From positions 124,001 to 188,000 of the forward strand of contig NZ_NQKX01000006.1 of the NCBI RefSeq assembly GCF_002252635.1: a stretch of 64,000 nucleotides of DNA, in the 5' to 3' direction. Of this stretch, positions 25,442 to 35,723 are shown piece after piece. The notes below the pieces were generated by a model, which did no database searches, was not told the DNA's origin, and saw only the letters and a program-made list of their open reading frames with translations. Each line of letters opens with the position of its first letter. Within the stretch, counting starts at the first letter, position 1. A program made the position numbers and the translations under genes. This DNA is from Synechococcus sp. MW101C3. Its GTDB lineage: Bacteria; Cyanobacteriota; Cyanobacteriia; PCC-6307; Cyanobiaceae.

Positions 25442-26203
25442 TCAGGGCGCTGCGGTCAGTTCGGCGCAACAGGCCGCGAACGCCGCCGCCGGATCGGCTG
25501 CTGCCGTGATCGGCCGGCCGATCACCAGCTGGCTGGCACCAGCGGCGATCGCCTGGGCCGGCGTGAGCACGCGGGCCTGGTCGCCCGTGGCGGCGCCGAC
25601 GGGGCGGATGCCCGGGGTCACCAGGGCGAAGGGCAGTGGATGCCGCGCGCGTAGCTCGGCCACCTCCAGCGGTGAGCACACGGCACCGCGCAGCCCGGCG
25701 GCAGCAGCCAGGGCCGCCAGGTGGCTCACGTGGGCAGCCATCGCCACTGGAACCTGCAGTTCGGCGGCGAAGCGGTCGGCCTCCCAGCTGGTGAGCACAG
25801 TGACCGCCAGCAGGGTGGGCGGAGCCATGCCCTGGGCAGCAGCACCCTGCTCCGCCGCCGCCTGGGCCGCCGCCAGAGCCCGGCGACCGGCGCTGGCATG
25901 CACGGTGATCAGCTCGGCGCCGAGGGCGGCGGCGCTGTGGCAGGCGCCAGCCATGGTGGCGGGGATGTCGTGGAACTTCAGATCCAGAAACACGCGCAGG
26001 CCACACCGGCGCAGCTCGCGCACCACCTCCGGCCCGGCGGCGGTGAACAGCTCCAGGCCCACCTTCACCCAGCGCAGCTCCGGAATCGAGGCGGCCAATG
26101 CCAGGGCGCTGACGGCATCGGGCCGGTCAAGGGCCACGATGATCCGCTCTGCAGGATCGGCCAACGCCGTGGTGCCCACCGTGGTTCGCACTGTGGTGGC
26201 CAT
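25442..26203 (-). CDS. pyrF: orotidine 5'-phosphate decarboxylase
   Basis: Encodes 253 residues. [10 protein letters not shown] at the N-terminus, the catalytic DLKFHDIP tetrad block, ITVHASAG and LVTPGIRP are diagnostic of PyrF, the last step of UMP synthesis. Its ATG overlaps the tyrS stop by one base (TGATG), so translation is probably coupled. A 208-base gap follows before the acyltransferase. Confidence 0.97.
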   Translation of the reverse strand: MATTVRTTVGTTALADPAERIIVALDRPDAVSALALAASIPELRWVKVGLELFTAAGPEVVRELRRCGLRVFLDLKFHDIPATMAGACHSAAALGAELITVHASAGRRALAAAQAAAEQGAAAQGMAPPTLLAVTVLTSWEADRFAAELQVPVAMAAHVSHLAALAAAAGLRGAVCSPLEVAELRARHPLPFALVTPGIRPVGAATGDQARVLTPAQAIAAGASQLVIGRPITAAADPAAAFAACCAELTAAP

Positions 26204-27507
26204 CAGGGCACCAGCCGCCGGAAGGTCTTCTTTCCGAGCTGCAGCACCTTGCCGTCCAGCTCCGCCGGGCTGCTGAATTCCAGGTTGGGATCGCTCAGCT
26301 TCTCGCCATCCAGCTTCACGCCGCCCCCCTGGATCTGGCGCCGTCCTTCACTGCTGCTGGCGCAGACCCCGATGGCACTGAGCAGGAAAAAGGCCTTGGC
26401 GGGAAAGCTCACCGCCGCCAGTGACGCCTCCAGCACGTCGACAGCCTCGGCACGGGGCGAGCCGCCTGCTTCACCATCGAGCCCGGGGTTCCGCCCTGCC
26501 CCCACTCCCACCAGTCCGGCGGCATCGGCCTGGGCCTGCAACGCCGCCTGCTGGCCATGGCGTGTGGCGGTCACCTCCAGGGCCATCGCCTTCTGGCGCT
26601 CCCGCGGATTGGCCGGCAGCGCCTCGAGCTCGAGATCCGTGAGCAGGGTGAGGTAGGCGTTCACCGCGGCGTCGGGCACCTTCTCCAGCTTTGAATACAT
26701 CGAGAGCGGGTCGTCCTGGAGCCCCACGGTGTTGCCCAGGCTCTTGCTCATCTTCTGCACACCATCGAGCCCCGGCAGGATCGGCAGCAGCAGGCCGAAC
26801 TGGGGCGGCTGGCCGAAGTGGCGCTGCAGATCCCGGCCCATGGCCACATTGAACTTCTGATCGGTGCCGCCCAGCTCCAGGTCGGAGCGCACCGCCACTG
26901 AGTCATAGCCCTGCAGCAGCGGGTACAGGAACTCATGCAGGGCGATCGGCGTGCCGCCGCCATAGCGCTTGGAGAAGTCGTCCTTGGCGAGCATCTGTCC
27001 CACGGTGCTGGTACCCAGCAGCTCGATCACCTGTGGCAGATCCAGGGCCGCCAACCACTCGCTGTTGCGGCGCACCTCCAGCCGGCCGGGGGTTTCGAAG
27101 TCGAGCAGGGCGCGCTGCCGCGACTGTCCCTGGCCCAGCTGCTCCAGATAGGTGGTGGCATGGGCGGCCACCGCCTCGGCGCTGAGCTGCACGCGGGTGG
27201 CGCTCTTGCCGGTGGGATCACCGATGCGGGCGGTGAAGTCGCCGATGATCAGCACGGCGGTGTGGCCGGCGTCCTGGAAGGCCCGCAGCTTGCGGAACAG
27301 CAGGCTGTGCCCCAGATGGATGTCGGAGCCGGTGGGATCGATGCCGAGCTTGATGCGCAGCGGCCTGCCCTCCCGCTCGGCTTCCGCCAGGCGCGCGGCC
27401 AGTGAGGTGGCGCTGCCGGCCAACGGACCCGCCTCGTGCGGAAAGAGATCCGCCAGGCCCCGGCTCAGCCATGCCGGCACGTCCGGCCACACCTGCGCCT
27501 GCCCCAT
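26203..27507 (-). CDS. tyrS: tyrosyl-tRNA synthetase
   Basis: Encodes about 434 residues from the ATG of [11 protein letters not shown]; an upstream in-frame ATG exists. The HIGH-like motif HLGH follows [11 protein letters not shown], and KMSKS lies in [12 protein letters not shown]. The C-terminal RNA-binding S4-like domain ([18 protein letters not shown]) is present. It charges tRNA-Tyr. A variable Gly-rich insert ([18 protein letters not shown]) lies before the C-terminal domain. It leads the operon with pyrF. Confidence 0.96.
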   Translation of the reverse strand: MGQAQVWPDVPAWLSRGLADLFPHEAGPLAGSATSLAARLAEAEREGRPLRIKLGIDPTGSDIHLGHSLLFRKLRAFQDAGHTAVLIIGDFTARIGDPTGKSATRVQLSAEAVAAHATTYLEQLGQGQSRQRALLDFETPGRLEVRRNSEWLAALDLPQVIELLGTSTVGQMLAKDDFSKRYGGGTPIALHEFLYPLLQGYDSVAVRSDLELGGTDQKFNVAMGRDLQRHFGQPPQFGLLLPILPGLDGVQKMSKSLGNTVGLQDDPLSMYSKLEKVPDAAVNAYLTLLTDLELEALPANPRERQKAMALEVTATRHGQQAALQAQADAAGLVGVGAGRNPGLDGEAGGSPRAEAVDVLEASLAAVSFPAKAFFLLSAIGVCASSSEGRRQIQGGGVKLDGEKLSDPNLEFSSPAELDGKVLQLGKKTFRRLVP

Positions 27508-27558
27508 CCGTTCACCCCACCCGTGCCACAACCCGTCGCGGCGGATCGTAGGCAGGCG

Positions 27559-27882
27559 TCAGCAGGACGAGCTCAGCTCGCTCTTCATGCGCTCGAGCGT
27601 GAGATGCATCTGGCTGAACATCTGCTCAGGCGTCATGCCGAACTGGCCCAGCTGCGTGCGCAGCTGCTCGACCGTGAGCTTGGCCTGGAAATCCTCAGAG
27701 AGCTCGAAGCGCTTCATGAACACCCGGTAGCGGTCCATCAGCTCCTCCATCCGCTCGATGAAGAGCTTCTTGCCCTCGCGGTCGAACTTGCCGTAGTCGG
27801 AGCCCAGCTGGGTGAGCTGCTGGTAATCGGTGAACAGGCGCCGGGCTTCGTCCTGCACGATCTCGGATTCAAAGAAGCCCAT
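27559..27882 (-). CDS. DUF1825 family protein
   Basis: Encodes 107 residues from the ATG at GFFESEIVQDEARRLF; longer frames upstream are not family-like. The protein is entirely helical and highly conserved in cyanobacteria (LFTDYQQLTQLGSDYGKFD, MTPEQMFSQMHLTLER). It has no known function. It is followed by tyrS in the same direction and is divergent from the HhH protein, with about 130 bases between starts. Confidence 0.9.
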   Translation of the reverse strand: MGFFESEIVQDEARRLFTDYQQLTQLGSDYGKFDREGKKLFIERMEELMDRYRVFMKRFELSEDFQAKLTVEQLRTQLGQFGMTPEQMFSQMHLTLERMKSELSSSC

Positions 27883-28014
27883 CAAGCTGCCGAACACAGA
27901 GCGATCGGAACGATTCTGCGGCGCCTGCCTGTCTGCCGGTGAGTACGGATTGACGTATCGACCGTCCCCTGCCGCTAACTTCGGCCAAGTCCGTCGTGGC
28001 TGAAGGGGGCCGCC

Positions 28015-28749
28015 ATGGCCAGAGGGCACTGGTTGGATCCACTGGCGCGCCGCCTGCTGATCGCCACGGGGCAGATTGCGCCGCCGCCACCACCGCTTCG
28101 TCGTGAGCCGGCGTCATCGAACGCCGCAACAGATACAGCCGGGGCCGGTGGCGGCCCTGAGCCTGTCGGGGCCGACGTGGCCGTGGAACGGGAGCTGCTG
28201 GCCTTGAAGCTGAAGCAGAACCCTGGCCTGCGGCTGCGGGATGCCGCCCAGGTGCGCCACGCCGCCGCCCTGGGCTGGCGGTTGGATGTGAACCGCGCCA
28301 CCCCCGCCGACTGGCTGCGGCTGCCCGGCTGTGAGCCGCACCAGGTGGATCTGCTCTTGCGTCTGCAGGCCGGCGGCGTGCAGCTCAGCGGTGAGGACGA
28401 CCTGCAACGGTTGCTGGGCCTCAGCGACGCCCAGCTGCAGTGCTGGCTGCCACTGCTGGAGTTCCGCTGGTATGGGGAGCCCGCGCCGCTGCGGCCGGTG
28501 CCGCTGGATGTGAACCGCTGCAGCGTCGAACAGCTGCAGGCGCGGCTGCTGCTTGATCCCCCGCGTTGCCAGCGGCTGGTGCGCGAACGGGGGCGGGGGC
28601 CCTTTCAGGATCTCGCCGATCTGCAGCAACGGCTGCAACTGCCCCCCCACCTGGTGGAGGCCCTGATCGGCAAGGTGAGTTTCGGCCGGGGGCCGGTGGG
28701 GCCGGATCTGCCACGGCCGACACCGGCGCCACAGCGGCAGCGGCCCTGA
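28015..28749 (+). CDS. helix-hairpin-helix domain protein (ComEA-like)
   Basis: Encodes 244 residues without a signal peptide. After a Pro/Ala-rich N-terminus and a charged helix, two HhH modules are visible: RLDVNRATPADWLRLPG (about residues 89-140) and PLDVNRCSVEQLQARLL (about residues 163-218). Both carry the D-x-N-x-A/C block seen in ComEA-like HhH domains that bind DNA non-specifically. Lack of an export signal suggests a cytosolic DNA-binding role. It ends two bases before the GIY-YIG nuclease start, so the two are almost surely cotranscribed and may work together. Confidence 0.82.
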   Translation: MARGHWLDPLARRLLIATGQIAPPPPPLRREPASSNAATDTAGAGGGPEPVGADVAVERELLALKLKQNPGLRLRDAAQVRHAAALGWRLDVNRATPADWLRLPGCEPHQVDLLLRLQAGGVQLSGEDDLQRLLGLSDAQLQCWLPLLEFRWYGEPAPLRPVPLDVNRCSVEQLQARLLLDPPRCQRLVRERGRGPFQDLADLQQRLQLPPHLVEALIGKVSFGRGPVGPDLPRPTPAPQRQRP

Positions 28750-28751
28750 GC

Positions 28752-29363
28752 ATGGGCCTGCCGCGCCAGGGCCAGCTCGACCTGTTCGGCGCCGGGCCGG
28801 CGTCCGCCGCCGGCGACCACGTGCCCACGGCTCTGCCGTTGGCGCGCCATCAACTGCTGCGCTGGCAGCAGGGCCTGGCCGACTTTCAGCGTCCCCTGCA
28901 CGGCAGCGGGGCCGGTGTGGCGCAGCGCTCGCTGTTCGGAGCCGGCGGGACCGATGCCGCCGCCGCGCAGGCTGCCGTCTTCGATCCACTGGCGCTGGCA
29001 CCGCTCAACCTGCAGTTCTGGCGCTGGCCCGAGCCGCCGCAGCAGGGGGCGGCTCTGTATGTGGTGATGGACCGCCAACCCCAGCTGGAGCACCCCCTGC
29101 TGCTGTACGTGGGCGAAACCGGCTGCGCCGATCGTCGCTGGAAAGGCGACCACGACTGCAAGACCTACCTGGCGGCCTACGACGAAGCCCTGCGCCGCTG
29201 CGGGCTCGCCAGCGGGCTGAGCATCCGCTTCTGCAGCGACGTCCCCGGGGCAGTCAGGCCGCGCCGGGCCCTGGAGCAGGCGCTGATCCGCCGTTGGCAG
29301 CCCCCTTTCAACAAGGAAACGCGGCAGCGCTGGGCCACCCCCTTCACCGCCGATCCGGCCTGA
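28752..29363 (+). CDS. GIY-YIG nuclease with sliding-clamp-like motifs
   Basis: Encodes 203 residues. The N-terminal half carries QLDLF at residues 8-12, an exact match to the bacterial beta-clamp-binding pentapeptide, and a second variant QRSLF at residues 58-62. The C-terminal half is a GIY-YIG domain: ALYVV (Tyr103), LLYVGETG (Tyr119), DRRWK (Arg128/129), Glu175 in ALEQALI and Asn187 in PPFNKE supply the expected catalytic set. This would be a metal-dependent endonuclease recruited to replication or repair forks. It directly follows the HhH protein. It is not UvrC, which is about three times longer. The biological role is unproven. Confidence 0.85.
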   Translation: MGLPRQGQLDLFGAGPASAAGDHVPTALPLARHQLLRWQQGLADFQRPLHGSGAGVAQRSLFGAGGTDAAAAQAAVFDPLALAPLNLQFWRWPEPPQQGAALYVVMDRQPQLEHPLLLYVGETGCADRRWKGDHDCKTYLAAYDEALRRCGLASGLSIRFCSDVPGAVRPRRALEQALIRRWQPPFNKETRQRWATPFTADPA

Positions 29364-29422
29364 GCGCCAGCGGGGAGTCCGGGGCGGCATGGCTACGATC
29401 GCGCCTCCAAGGTTGACGCTCC

Positions 29423-30901
29423 ATGGAGTTCCGCACCAGCCCCACCGCCTTCACGCAGTGGGAAGGCGACACCCTGGCGGTGGGAGTGCTGCAGGGGGAT
29501 CCCGCCGGTTGGCTGCCGCTCCTGTCAGCACGCTTCAGCCTCGACCTGCCCGCGCTGCTGGAGAAGCGACGCTTCAAGAGCAAACCCGGCGACTGCCTGG
29601 CCCTGCATCTGCCCGCCCACACCCCCAGCCTGCTGGTGCTGGTGGGGCTGGGGGAGGCTGGCAGCCTCGACGGCGCCGCCCTGCGCAGCGCCGCGGCCGC
29701 CAGCGCCAAGGCCGCCGCCGCCGCCGGTGGCGCGCTGGGGCTGGCCCTTCCCAGCGAGGGCCTTGATCCCGCCGCGGCCGCCACGGCCATCGCCGAAGCG
29801 GTGCGGCTGAGCCTCTACAAGGATCAACGCTTCAAGAGCGAGGCAGAGCCCCAGCCGCTGCCGGAGAGCGTCACCCTGCTGGGCCTGCCGGAAGCGGCCG
29901 GTGCTGGCCTGAGCGCCGTGGCCGCCACCTGCGCCGGTGTGGAGCTGGCCCGCGAGCTGGTGGCCGCCCCGCCCAATGCGGTCACCCCCCAGGCCCTGGC
30001 CGACACCGCCGCCAGCATCGCCACCGACTTCGGCCTGGAGCTGAAGGTGCTGGAGCGCGACGACTGCGAAGCGCTCGGCATGGGGGCCTACCTGGGCGTG
30101 GCACAGGGCTCGGATCTGCCGCCGAAGTTCATCCACCTCACCTATCGCCCCGCCGGGGGCTCCAGCCGACGGCTGGTGTTGATCGGCAAGGGGCTCACCT
30201 TCGATTCGGGCGGCTACAACCTCAAAACCGCCGGCTCCCAGATCGAGATGATGAAGTACGACATGGGCGGCAGCGCGGCGGTGCTGGGTGCGGCGCGGGC
30301 CATCGCCGAGCTCAAGCCGGCGGATGTGGAGGTGCACGTGATCGTGGCCGCCTGCGAAAACATGATCAGCGGCAACGCCATCCACCCCGGCGACATCCTC
30401 ACCGCCTCCAACGGCAAGACCATCGAAATCAACAACACCGATGCAGAAGGGCGGCTCACCCTGGCCGATGCCCTGGTGTACGCCTGCAACCTCGAACCGG
30501 ATGCGGTGGTGGATCTGGCCACGCTCACCGGTGCCTGCGTGATCGCCCTGGGCGAGGAGATCGCCGGGCTCTGGTCCGTCAGCGACACGCTGGCGGCGGC
30601 CCTGGTGGACGCCGGTCAGCAGGGCGGCGAGCTGTTCTGGCGCATGCCGCTGCATGCCGCCTACAAGCAGGGCCTGAAAAGCCCGGTGGCGGACCTCAAG
30701 AACACCGGGCCACGGCCGGGAGGGTCGATCACGGCGGCCCTGTTCCTCAAGGATTTCGTCACGCCCGATCTCCCCTGGGCCCATCTCGACATCGCCGGCA
30801 CCGTGTGGAGCGACAAGGGCCGGGGGCTCGACCCCGCCGGTGCCACCGGCTTCGGCGTGCGCACCCTGGTGAACTGGGTGTGCCTCGGGGGGCCGGCTTA
30901 G
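29423..30901 (+). CDS. pepA: leucyl aminopeptidase
   Basis: Encodes 492 residues. The M17 signature NTDAEGRLTLADALVYA is present, with the metal-binding VLIGKGLTFDSGG and KYDMGGSAAVLGA blocks. It is a cytosolic, two-metal exopeptidase that removes N-terminal residues; some family members also bind DNA. The ATG fits the family N-terminus. It follows the GIY-YIG gene with a 59-base gap. Confidence 0.96.
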   Translation: MEFRTSPTAFTQWEGDTLAVGVLQGDPAGWLPLLSARFSLDLPALLEKRRFKSKPGDCLALHLPAHTPSLLVLVGLGEAGSLDGAALRSAAAASAKAAAAAGGALGLALPSEGLDPAAAATAIAEAVRLSLYKDQRFKSEAEPQPLPESVTLLGLPEAAGAGLSAVAATCAGVELARELVAAPPNAVTPQALADTAASIATDFGLELKVLERDDCEALGMGAYLGVAQGSDLPPKFIHLTYRPAGGSSRRLVLIGKGLTFDSGGYNLKTAGSQIEMMKYDMGGSAAVLGAARAIAELKPADVEVHVIVAACENMISGNAIHPGDILTASNGKTIEINNTDAEGRLTLADALVYACNLEPDAVVDLATLTGACVIALGEEIAGLWSVSDTLAAALVDAGQQGGELFWRMPLHAAYKQGLKSPVADLKNTGPRPGGSITAALFLKDFVTPDLPWAHLDIAGTVWSDKGRGLDPAGATGFGVRTLVNWVCLGGPA

Positions 30902-30931
30902 GGTTGACCACTGACGCCGCTTGCCGACGCC

Positions 30932-31180
30932 ATGGCCGCCAAGAAGATCCGCTGGTACATCCGCGCGCAACTGGGCGTGCTGCTGTTGCCGCTGGGCCTC
31001 TGCCTGGTGGGTGAAGCGATCAGCCGGCGCACGGTGCAGCAGGTGGCCCTGCTGGTGAAAGCGCCGGCCACCGGCCCCTGGTTCTGGTACGGCGCCCTGG
31101 GGCTGATCTGTGTGACCGCGGGTGTGGGCCTGATGGTGGAGAGCGGCCTGTTGAGCGGCTACCCCCGCCAGGCCCGGTAG
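30932..31180 (+). CDS. small two-helix membrane protein
   Basis: Encodes 82 residues with two hydrophobic helices (LGVLLLPLGLCLVGEAI and WYGALGLICVTAGVGLMVES), a basic N-terminus (AAKKIRWYIR) and a basic C-terminus (GYPRQAR), placing both ends probably in the cytosol. It has no known domain. It begins 30 bases after pepA and may be cotranscribed with it. Confidence 0.75.
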   Translation: MAAKKIRWYIRAQLGVLLLPLGLCLVGEAISRRTVQQVALLVKAPATGPWFWYGALGLICVTAGVGLMVESGLLSGYPRQAR

Positions 31181-31408
31181 GCCTGCCTGTCTGTTCATCA
31201 GGTCAGAGGCGGAGCGGCCATACAGAGGTTGAACAGCACGGACTGAGCAGCACGACGCAGGCGGTGTGTCCATGGACCCAACCCTGGGAGCCCTTTGAGG
31301 ACTGGTCCGAACGGGTGCTGCATCGTTTCGGCGCGGAGCTGTTCCGGTTGCTCCCCTGCCAAGATCCGCTGGATCGCTGCAGTGCTGGAACCTCGTGGTG
31401 GTGGCGCC

Positions 31409-31597
31409 TCAGGCGGCCGCCACCGGTGCCACGCCGCTCAGCAGCATGGCTGGGGACTCCAACTCGTGGATCTGCCAGCGGGCCCGGTCGCCGAAGCTCA
31501 TCAACAGGCGGTCGAGATCATCGACCGCCTGTTTCGGGCTTTCGTAGGGGCCGACGTGGCGGGTGGCCAGGCCGTCCTTGATCGTCAGCAGATACAT
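31409..31597 (-). CDS. conserved small protein of picocyanobacterial type
   Basis: Encodes about 62 residues starting MYLLTIKDGLATRHVGPYES and including RWQIHELESP. I recall similarly sized proteins in other Synechococcus genomes, but the function is unknown. Upstream codons in the open frame are Pro/Ala-rich and not convincing, so the internal ATG is preferred. It lies downstream of msrA on the same strand, about 80 bases away. Confidence 0.65.
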   Translation of the reverse strand: MYLLTIKDGLATRHVGPYESPKQAVDDLDRLLMSFGDRARWQIHELESPAMLLSGVAPVAAA

Positions 31598-31676
31598 ACA
31601 GGCACCGACATGTCGCCTGCAGTCAACGTAAGCAGGCGGCCCGCTTCTGGGAAGGGCTGAAACCCCCACCGGGGTG

Positions 31677-32357
31677 TCAGGGGGAACGCCAGGGCGTGCC
31701 GCTGCGGGCGGCCTTGCCCCAACGCTCGTCGAGGCGCCGGTCACGGCCGCACGACCAGCGGTAATAGGAGTACTTCGCCTTGTTGCGTTCCGCGTAATTC
31801 TGGTGATAGCTCTCGGCGGGCCAGAAGCGCTGCAGCGGCCGCACCGGCACCCGCAGCTCAGCGGGCTTGCGCTTCAGTTCGCGGGCGGCCGCGTCCTGGC
31901 TGGCACGGGCCTGCTGTTCCTGACGGGCACCGCGCACGAAGATGGCCGGCTGATACGACGAGCCGCGATCGCAGAACTGGCCGCCCCCATCCAGCGGATC
32001 CACGTTGCGCCAGAAGGAGCGCAGCAGCGCCGGATAGCTGATCCGGTCGGCGTCGAAGCGCACCAGCACGGCTTCGAGGTGCCCAGTGCCACCGGCCGAC
32101 ACCTGCTTGTAGGTGGGGTTGGCCTGGGCACCGCCGCTGTAGCCGCTCACCGCATCGAGCACACCGGGGAGCTGCTCGAGGTCGTGCTCCAGGCACCAGA
32201 AGCAGCCACCGGCGAACACCGCCTCCTCCACCGCCGCCTGCGCGGGCGGAACGGCGGCGATCAGCAGGGTGACCACCAGCAGCAGCGGTGCCAGCCAGTG
32301 GTGCCAGGGGCGCTGCAGCGGGCTCCGCGAGGGCGGGGGGGAAGGGAGCGGGTTCAT
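31677..32357 (-). CDS. msrA: exported peptide methionine sulfoxide reductase A
   Basis: Encodes 226 residues. The N-terminus ([21 protein letters not shown]) is a signal peptide, so the enzyme acts outside the cytosol. The active-site GGCFWC follows, with VSGYSGG, NPTY, TGHLEAV and SYQPAIF typical of MsrA. It repairs oxidised methionine in periplasmic proteins. It is the last gene of the purC-bamA-lpx run, and its ATG overlaps the lpxB stop (ATGA). Confidence 0.94.
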   Translation of the reverse strand: MNPLPSPPPSRSPLQRPWHHWLAPLLLVVTLLIAAVPPAQAAVEEAVFAGGCFWCLEHDLEQLPGVLDAVSGYSGGAQANPTYKQVSAGGTGHLEAVLVRFDADRISYPALLRSFWRNVDPLDGGGQFCDRGSSYQPAIFVRGARQEQQARASQDAAARELKRKPAELRVPVRPLQRFWPAESYHQNYAERNKAKYSYYRWSCGRDRRLDERWGKAARSGTPWRSP

Positions 32358-33580
32358 GCCGGTTCAGGAACGCTGCGGGCGGTGGCGGCGCCGTGGGTGG
32401 CCGCCGCGGCGATCTGATCCAGGATGGCCGCCGCCGCTCTGCGTGTGACGCCCGGCTCGCCCAGGATGCCGCGCAGGCGGCTGTAGCCGTCCAGCATCCG
32501 CTGCCGCTCGGGGCCCTGCTCCAGCAGCGGCAAGGCCTCCGCCACGATCGTGTCGGCGGTGAGGTCGTTCTGCAGCAGTTCCGGCAGCAGCCGTTCCCCC
32601 AGCAGGAGGTTCACCGGGGAGATGTGGGGCACGTTGAAGCCCAGCAGCCGCTTGGCGATGAAGGCGGTGGGCCGGCTGAGTCGGTAGCCCACCACCTGGG
32701 GGACCCCCCGCAGCGCCATCTCCAGGTTCACCGTTCCCGACTTGGTGAAGGCCAGGGTGGCGGCGGCACACAGGGTGGGCTTGAGCGCGTCGCAGCGGGC
32801 GGCCGGCACCACGGTGGCCTCCACGCCCGCAGCCGCCAGGCGGCTGGCCAGGGGTTGCTCGAAGCTGGGCAGGCCGGCCGGAACGATCACCTTGAGGCTG
32901 GGGCGCAACTGCTGCAGCCTTGCTGCGGCGGCGGCCAGGGGCGGCAGCAGGTAGCGCAACTCCTGGGGCCGGGAGGCCGGCATCAGCAGCAGCAGGGGCT
33001 GGTCCGGGGTGAGACCCAGCTCGCGCCTGGCCTCGGCCGGATCGGGCTGTTCGGTGAGCGTGTCCACCAGCGGATGGCCCACCCAGGTGACGTCCGCGCC
33101 GCGGGCGGCGTAGAAGCTGGCTTCCTGGGGAAAGATGGCCAGGATCCGGTCGGTGAAGCCGATCAGGCGCGTGGTGCCGCCATCGCCGAAGCGGAAGGCC
33201 CACTCCTGCGGCGCGATGTAGTAGGTGATCGGCACCCAGGGGTAGTCGCGGCGGATGCGCAGGCCCAGATTCACATTGGCGCCCATGTAATCGATCAGCA
33301 CCAGCCCATCGGGCGGCGACTGGCGCAGCCATTGGCCCACCTTGCGCTGCAGGCGCAGGGTGGGGAGCACCAGGGGCAGGGCTTCCCAGAGTCCGATCGC
33401 CCCCATCGGCGCCGTGTTGGCGATCAGCCGGGCGCCGGCACGCTCCATCCGCTCGCCGCCCAAGGCCACGATCTCCAGCGGCAGGTGGCGGCGTTCCGCC
33501 TCCGCATGCAGCGCCTGGATCAACAGCCCCCCCTGCAGATCACCCGACACCTCGCCGGTGCTGATCAGCAACCGCGCCAT
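32354..33580 (-). CDS. lpxB: lipid-A-disaccharide synthase
   Basis: Encodes about 408 residues from the ATG of [16 protein letters not shown], the family's canonical start. [33 protein letters not shown] and [19 protein letters not shown] follow, then the C-terminal donor-binding half ([20 protein letters not shown]). It joins two acylated glucosamine units. Its ATG overlaps the lpxA stop by one base and its stop overlaps msrA. Confidence 0.95.
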   Translation of the reverse strand: MARLLISTGEVSGDLQGGLLIQALHAEAERRHLPLEIVALGGERMERAGARLIANTAPMGAIGLWEALPLVLPTLRLQRKVGQWLRQSPPDGLVLIDYMGANVNLGLRIRRDYPWVPITYYIAPQEWAFRFGDGGTTRLIGFTDRILAIFPQEASFYAARGADVTWVGHPLVDTLTEQPDPAEARRELGLTPDQPLLLLMPASRPQELRYLLPPLAAAAARLQQLRPSLKVIVPAGLPSFEQPLASRLAAAGVEATVVPAARCDALKPTLCAAATLAFTKSGTVNLEMALRGVPQVVGYRLSRPTAFIAKRLLGFNVPHISPVNLLLGERLLPELLQNDLTADTIVAEALPLLEQGPERQRMLDGYSRLRGILGEPGVTRRAAAAILDQIAAAATHGAATARSVPEPA

Positions 33581-34401
33581 CAGCGCTGCGGCGGCAATGG
33601 GCCGCGGCGCCCGGGCGCAATCGAGGCCTCGAGGAAGCTGCACAGCTCCTCGGCTGCCGGCAGCAGGTGCTGCTGACGCAATTGCCGCAGCGCCTCCATC
33701 AGCACCTCATCGCCGCGGTAGAGGCGGTCCCACACCTCCCGCAACTGGCGCAGCTCGGCGCCGTCCTCGCGGTCGGCAAGGCCGCTGCGGCGCAGGCCGA
33801 TGCGGTTGAGGCCCCGTAGCCGCCCCGGGTGCCCTTCCACGATCGCGAAGGGGGGGACGTCGCGATCGATGCGGCTCATGCCACCCACCATCGCCAGCTT
33901 GCCGATGTGCACGAACTGGTGGATGCCCAGCACGCCACCGATCACGGCCCGATCACCGATCACCACATGGCCGGCGATCGCCACCCCATTCGCCACCACG
34001 ATCCGGTCGCCCAGTTCGCAGTTGTGGCCCACGTGGCTGTAAGCCATCAACAGGTTGCCGCTGCCGATGCGGGTCTGCTCGCCGGCGGCGGTGGCCCGAT
34101 TGATCGTGACGCATTCACGAAACGCGTTGTCGTCCCCGATCACTACCTCGGTGTCAGCGCCGTTGTACTTGAGATCCTGGGGCTCGAGGCCGATGCAGGC
34201 TCCCGGAAACACCCGGTTGCGCGCGCCCATCGTGACCCGGCCATCGATCACCACGTGTGGGCCGATGGTGCTGCCCGCACCGATCTGGACATCGGGACCG
34301 ATCACGGCGAACGGGCCGATCGCCACCCCTTCGGCCAGCCGGGCGCGGGGATCCACCAGAGCACTGGGATGGATCTTGGTCGTCACGGCGGAGCTCGTCA
34401 T
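33580..34401 (-). CDS. lpxA: acyl-ACP:UDP-N-acetylglucosamine O-acyltransferase
   Basis: Encodes about 273 residues from the ATG of [13 protein letters not shown]. The left-handed beta-helix hexapeptide repeats are plain ([39 protein letters not shown]), with the catalytic His in [13 protein letters not shown] and the C-terminal helical domain after [11 protein letters not shown]. It performs the first step of lipid A synthesis. It lies four bases after fabZ and overlaps lpxB. Confidence 0.95.
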   Translation of the reverse strand: MTSSAVTTKIHPSALVDPRARLAEGVAIGPFAVIGPDVQIGAGSTIGPHVVIDGRVTMGARNRVFPGACIGLEPQDLKYNGADTEVVIGDDNAFRECVTINRATAAGEQTRIGSGNLLMAYSHVGHNCELGDRIVVANGVAIAGHVVIGDRAVIGGVLGIHQFVHIGKLAMVGGMSRIDRDVPPFAIVEGHPGRLRGLNRIGLRRSGLADREDGAELRQLREVWDRLYRGDEVLMEALRQLRQQHLLPAAEELCSFLEASIAPGRRGPLPPQR

Positions 34402-34405
34402 TCCC

Positions 34406-34864
34406 TCAGTCCACCAAAGAGAACATGAGTTCCCCTGAACACACCAGGTCTCCATCGACGGTGACGGTCCCCTTCACTTTGCCGAAGCGCTTGCGTTTGA
34501 GGGCGATCAGCTCGCAGGTGATCCGCAACTGATCACCCGGCACCACCGGACGTCGGAAGCGCACACCATCGATGCCGGCGAACACGAACAGCCCCTTGGG
34601 AAGTTCAGGCATCTGGCTGATGATCAGCCCCCCCACCTGGGCCATCGCTTCAACGATCAGCACACCGGGCATCAGTGGGCGGCCGGGGAAATGCCCCTGG
34701 AACTGGGGCTCGTTGAGGGTGACGTTCTTGATCGCCACGGCGCGCACGCCCATCTCCTGCTCGATCACCCGATCGACGAGGGCGAAGGGGTAGCGATGCG
34801 GCAGCAGGTTAAGAATCTGCTCGCTCGTCAGCAGCGAGGTCTCGGGGGGAGAGAAGACGGACAA
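34406..34864 (-). CDS. fabZ: 3-hydroxyacyl-ACP dehydratase
   Basis: Encodes about 152 residues. [14 protein letters not shown], the catalytic His in [16 protein letters not shown], the catalytic Glu in VEAMAQVGG and [16 protein letters not shown] are diagnostic. No ATG fits. A TTG seven bases after the lpxC stop gives a family-sized protein and is preferred, with coupling to lpxC translation. It supplies acyl chains and competes with lpxA for hydroxyacyl-ACP, which explains its place in the lipid A operon. Confidence 0.94.
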   Translation of the reverse strand: MSVFSPPETSLLTSEQILNLLPHRYPFALVDRVIEQEMGVRAVAIKNVTLNEPQFQGHFPGRPLMPGVLIVEAMAQVGGLIISQMPELPKGLFVFAGIDGVRFRRPVVPGDQLRITCELIALKRKRFGKVKGTVTVDGDLVCSGELMFSLVD

Positions 34865-34871
34865 GGGAGCG

Positions 34872-35723
34872 TCAGGCAGTTCGGGGGAGGGAGGCCAGGG
34901 CGCCCGCCAGTGCCGTGTGCAGGCCGTGGGACCCGCGGAAGGCGAACACCTGGGCCATGGGCAAGCCCACCAGCGCCAGATCCCCCAGCAAGTCCAAGAG
35001 CTTATGGCGCACTGGTTCATCGCTGAAGCGCAGCGGAGGGTTCACCCAGCCCTCGCCATCGCAGACCAGGGCGTTGTCAAGGGCGCCTCCCTGGATCAGT
35101 CCGGCGGCGCGCAACTGTTCGATCTGCTCAAGGAAGCCGAAGGTGCGGGCGGGGGCGATCTCGGCCACGAACCGCGGTGGGGTGAGTTCAAGAGTGAACA
35201 ATTGCTGGCCGATGGCCGCCTGGGGATAGGCCACAGCGGCGCTGAGGCGCGGCTGCTCGCTGGGCAGGGCCACAGCGAAGCTCACGCCCTGCTGGACGGT
35301 GAGCGGTGCTGCCAGGGTCTGCAGCGGCTCCCGCTCGCCGATCTCGTGCAGGCCCGCCGTCGCAATCGCCTCCACCCAGGGCAGGCCGGAGCCATCGAGT
35401 AGCGGGATTTCTTCCCCCTCAACCAGGATGTCCACGTGACTCAGTCCCGTGCCCACCAGCGCTGCCAGCAGGTGTTCCACGGTGGCCAGGCGGCCCTGAT
35501 CGAAGCGCAGCGCCGTGCATAGACGTGTGTCGGCCACCTGGCGGGGGTGGAGAGGCACTGGAGGTTGGCTGGGCTGATCCAGCCAGCCCACCGCGAACCC
35601 CGGGCGCTCGGTGGGCTCCAAGCGCACCCGTGCCACCGCACCACTGTGCAGGCCCACACCGGTGATCTCGACCGGGGAAGCCAGCGTCCAGGCACGGGCA
35701 TAGTCCGCCGGCCACGGGCTCAT
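34872..35723 (-). CDS. lpxC: UDP-3-O-acyl-N-acetylglucosamine deacetylase
   Basis: Encodes about 283 residues from the ATG overlapping the bamA stop (TGATG). [11 protein letters not shown] at the N-terminus, the zinc ligand in [11 protein letters not shown], and the second His and Asp in [15 protein letters not shown] are all present, as is [12 protein letters not shown]. It performs the committed step of lipid A synthesis. Confidence 0.95.
   Translation of the reverse strand: MSPWPADYARAWTLASPVEITGVGLHSGAVARVRLEPTERPGFAVGWLDQPSQPPVPLHPRQVADTRLCTALRFDQGRLATVEHLLAALVGTGLSHVDILVEGEEIPLLDGSGLPWVEAIATAGLHEIGEREPLQTLAAPLTVQQGVSFAVALPSEQPRLSAAVAYPQAAIGQQLFTLELTPPRFVAEIAPARTFGFLEQIEQLRAAGLIQGGALDNALVCDGEGWVNPPLRFSDEPVRHKLLDLLGDLALVGLPMAQVFAFRGSHGLHTALAGALASLPRTA

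Noticed and set aside
28752-29363. UvrC as the GIY-YIG protein
   Set aside because: The protein is about 200 residues and lacks the UvrB-binding and RNase H-like domains, with GIY-YIG at the C-terminus rather than the N-terminus.
29525-31273. A reverse open frame of about 580 codons antisense to pepA
   Set aside because: It has the same shadow-like composition and no recognisable domain, and it covers the fully supported M17 aminopeptidase.
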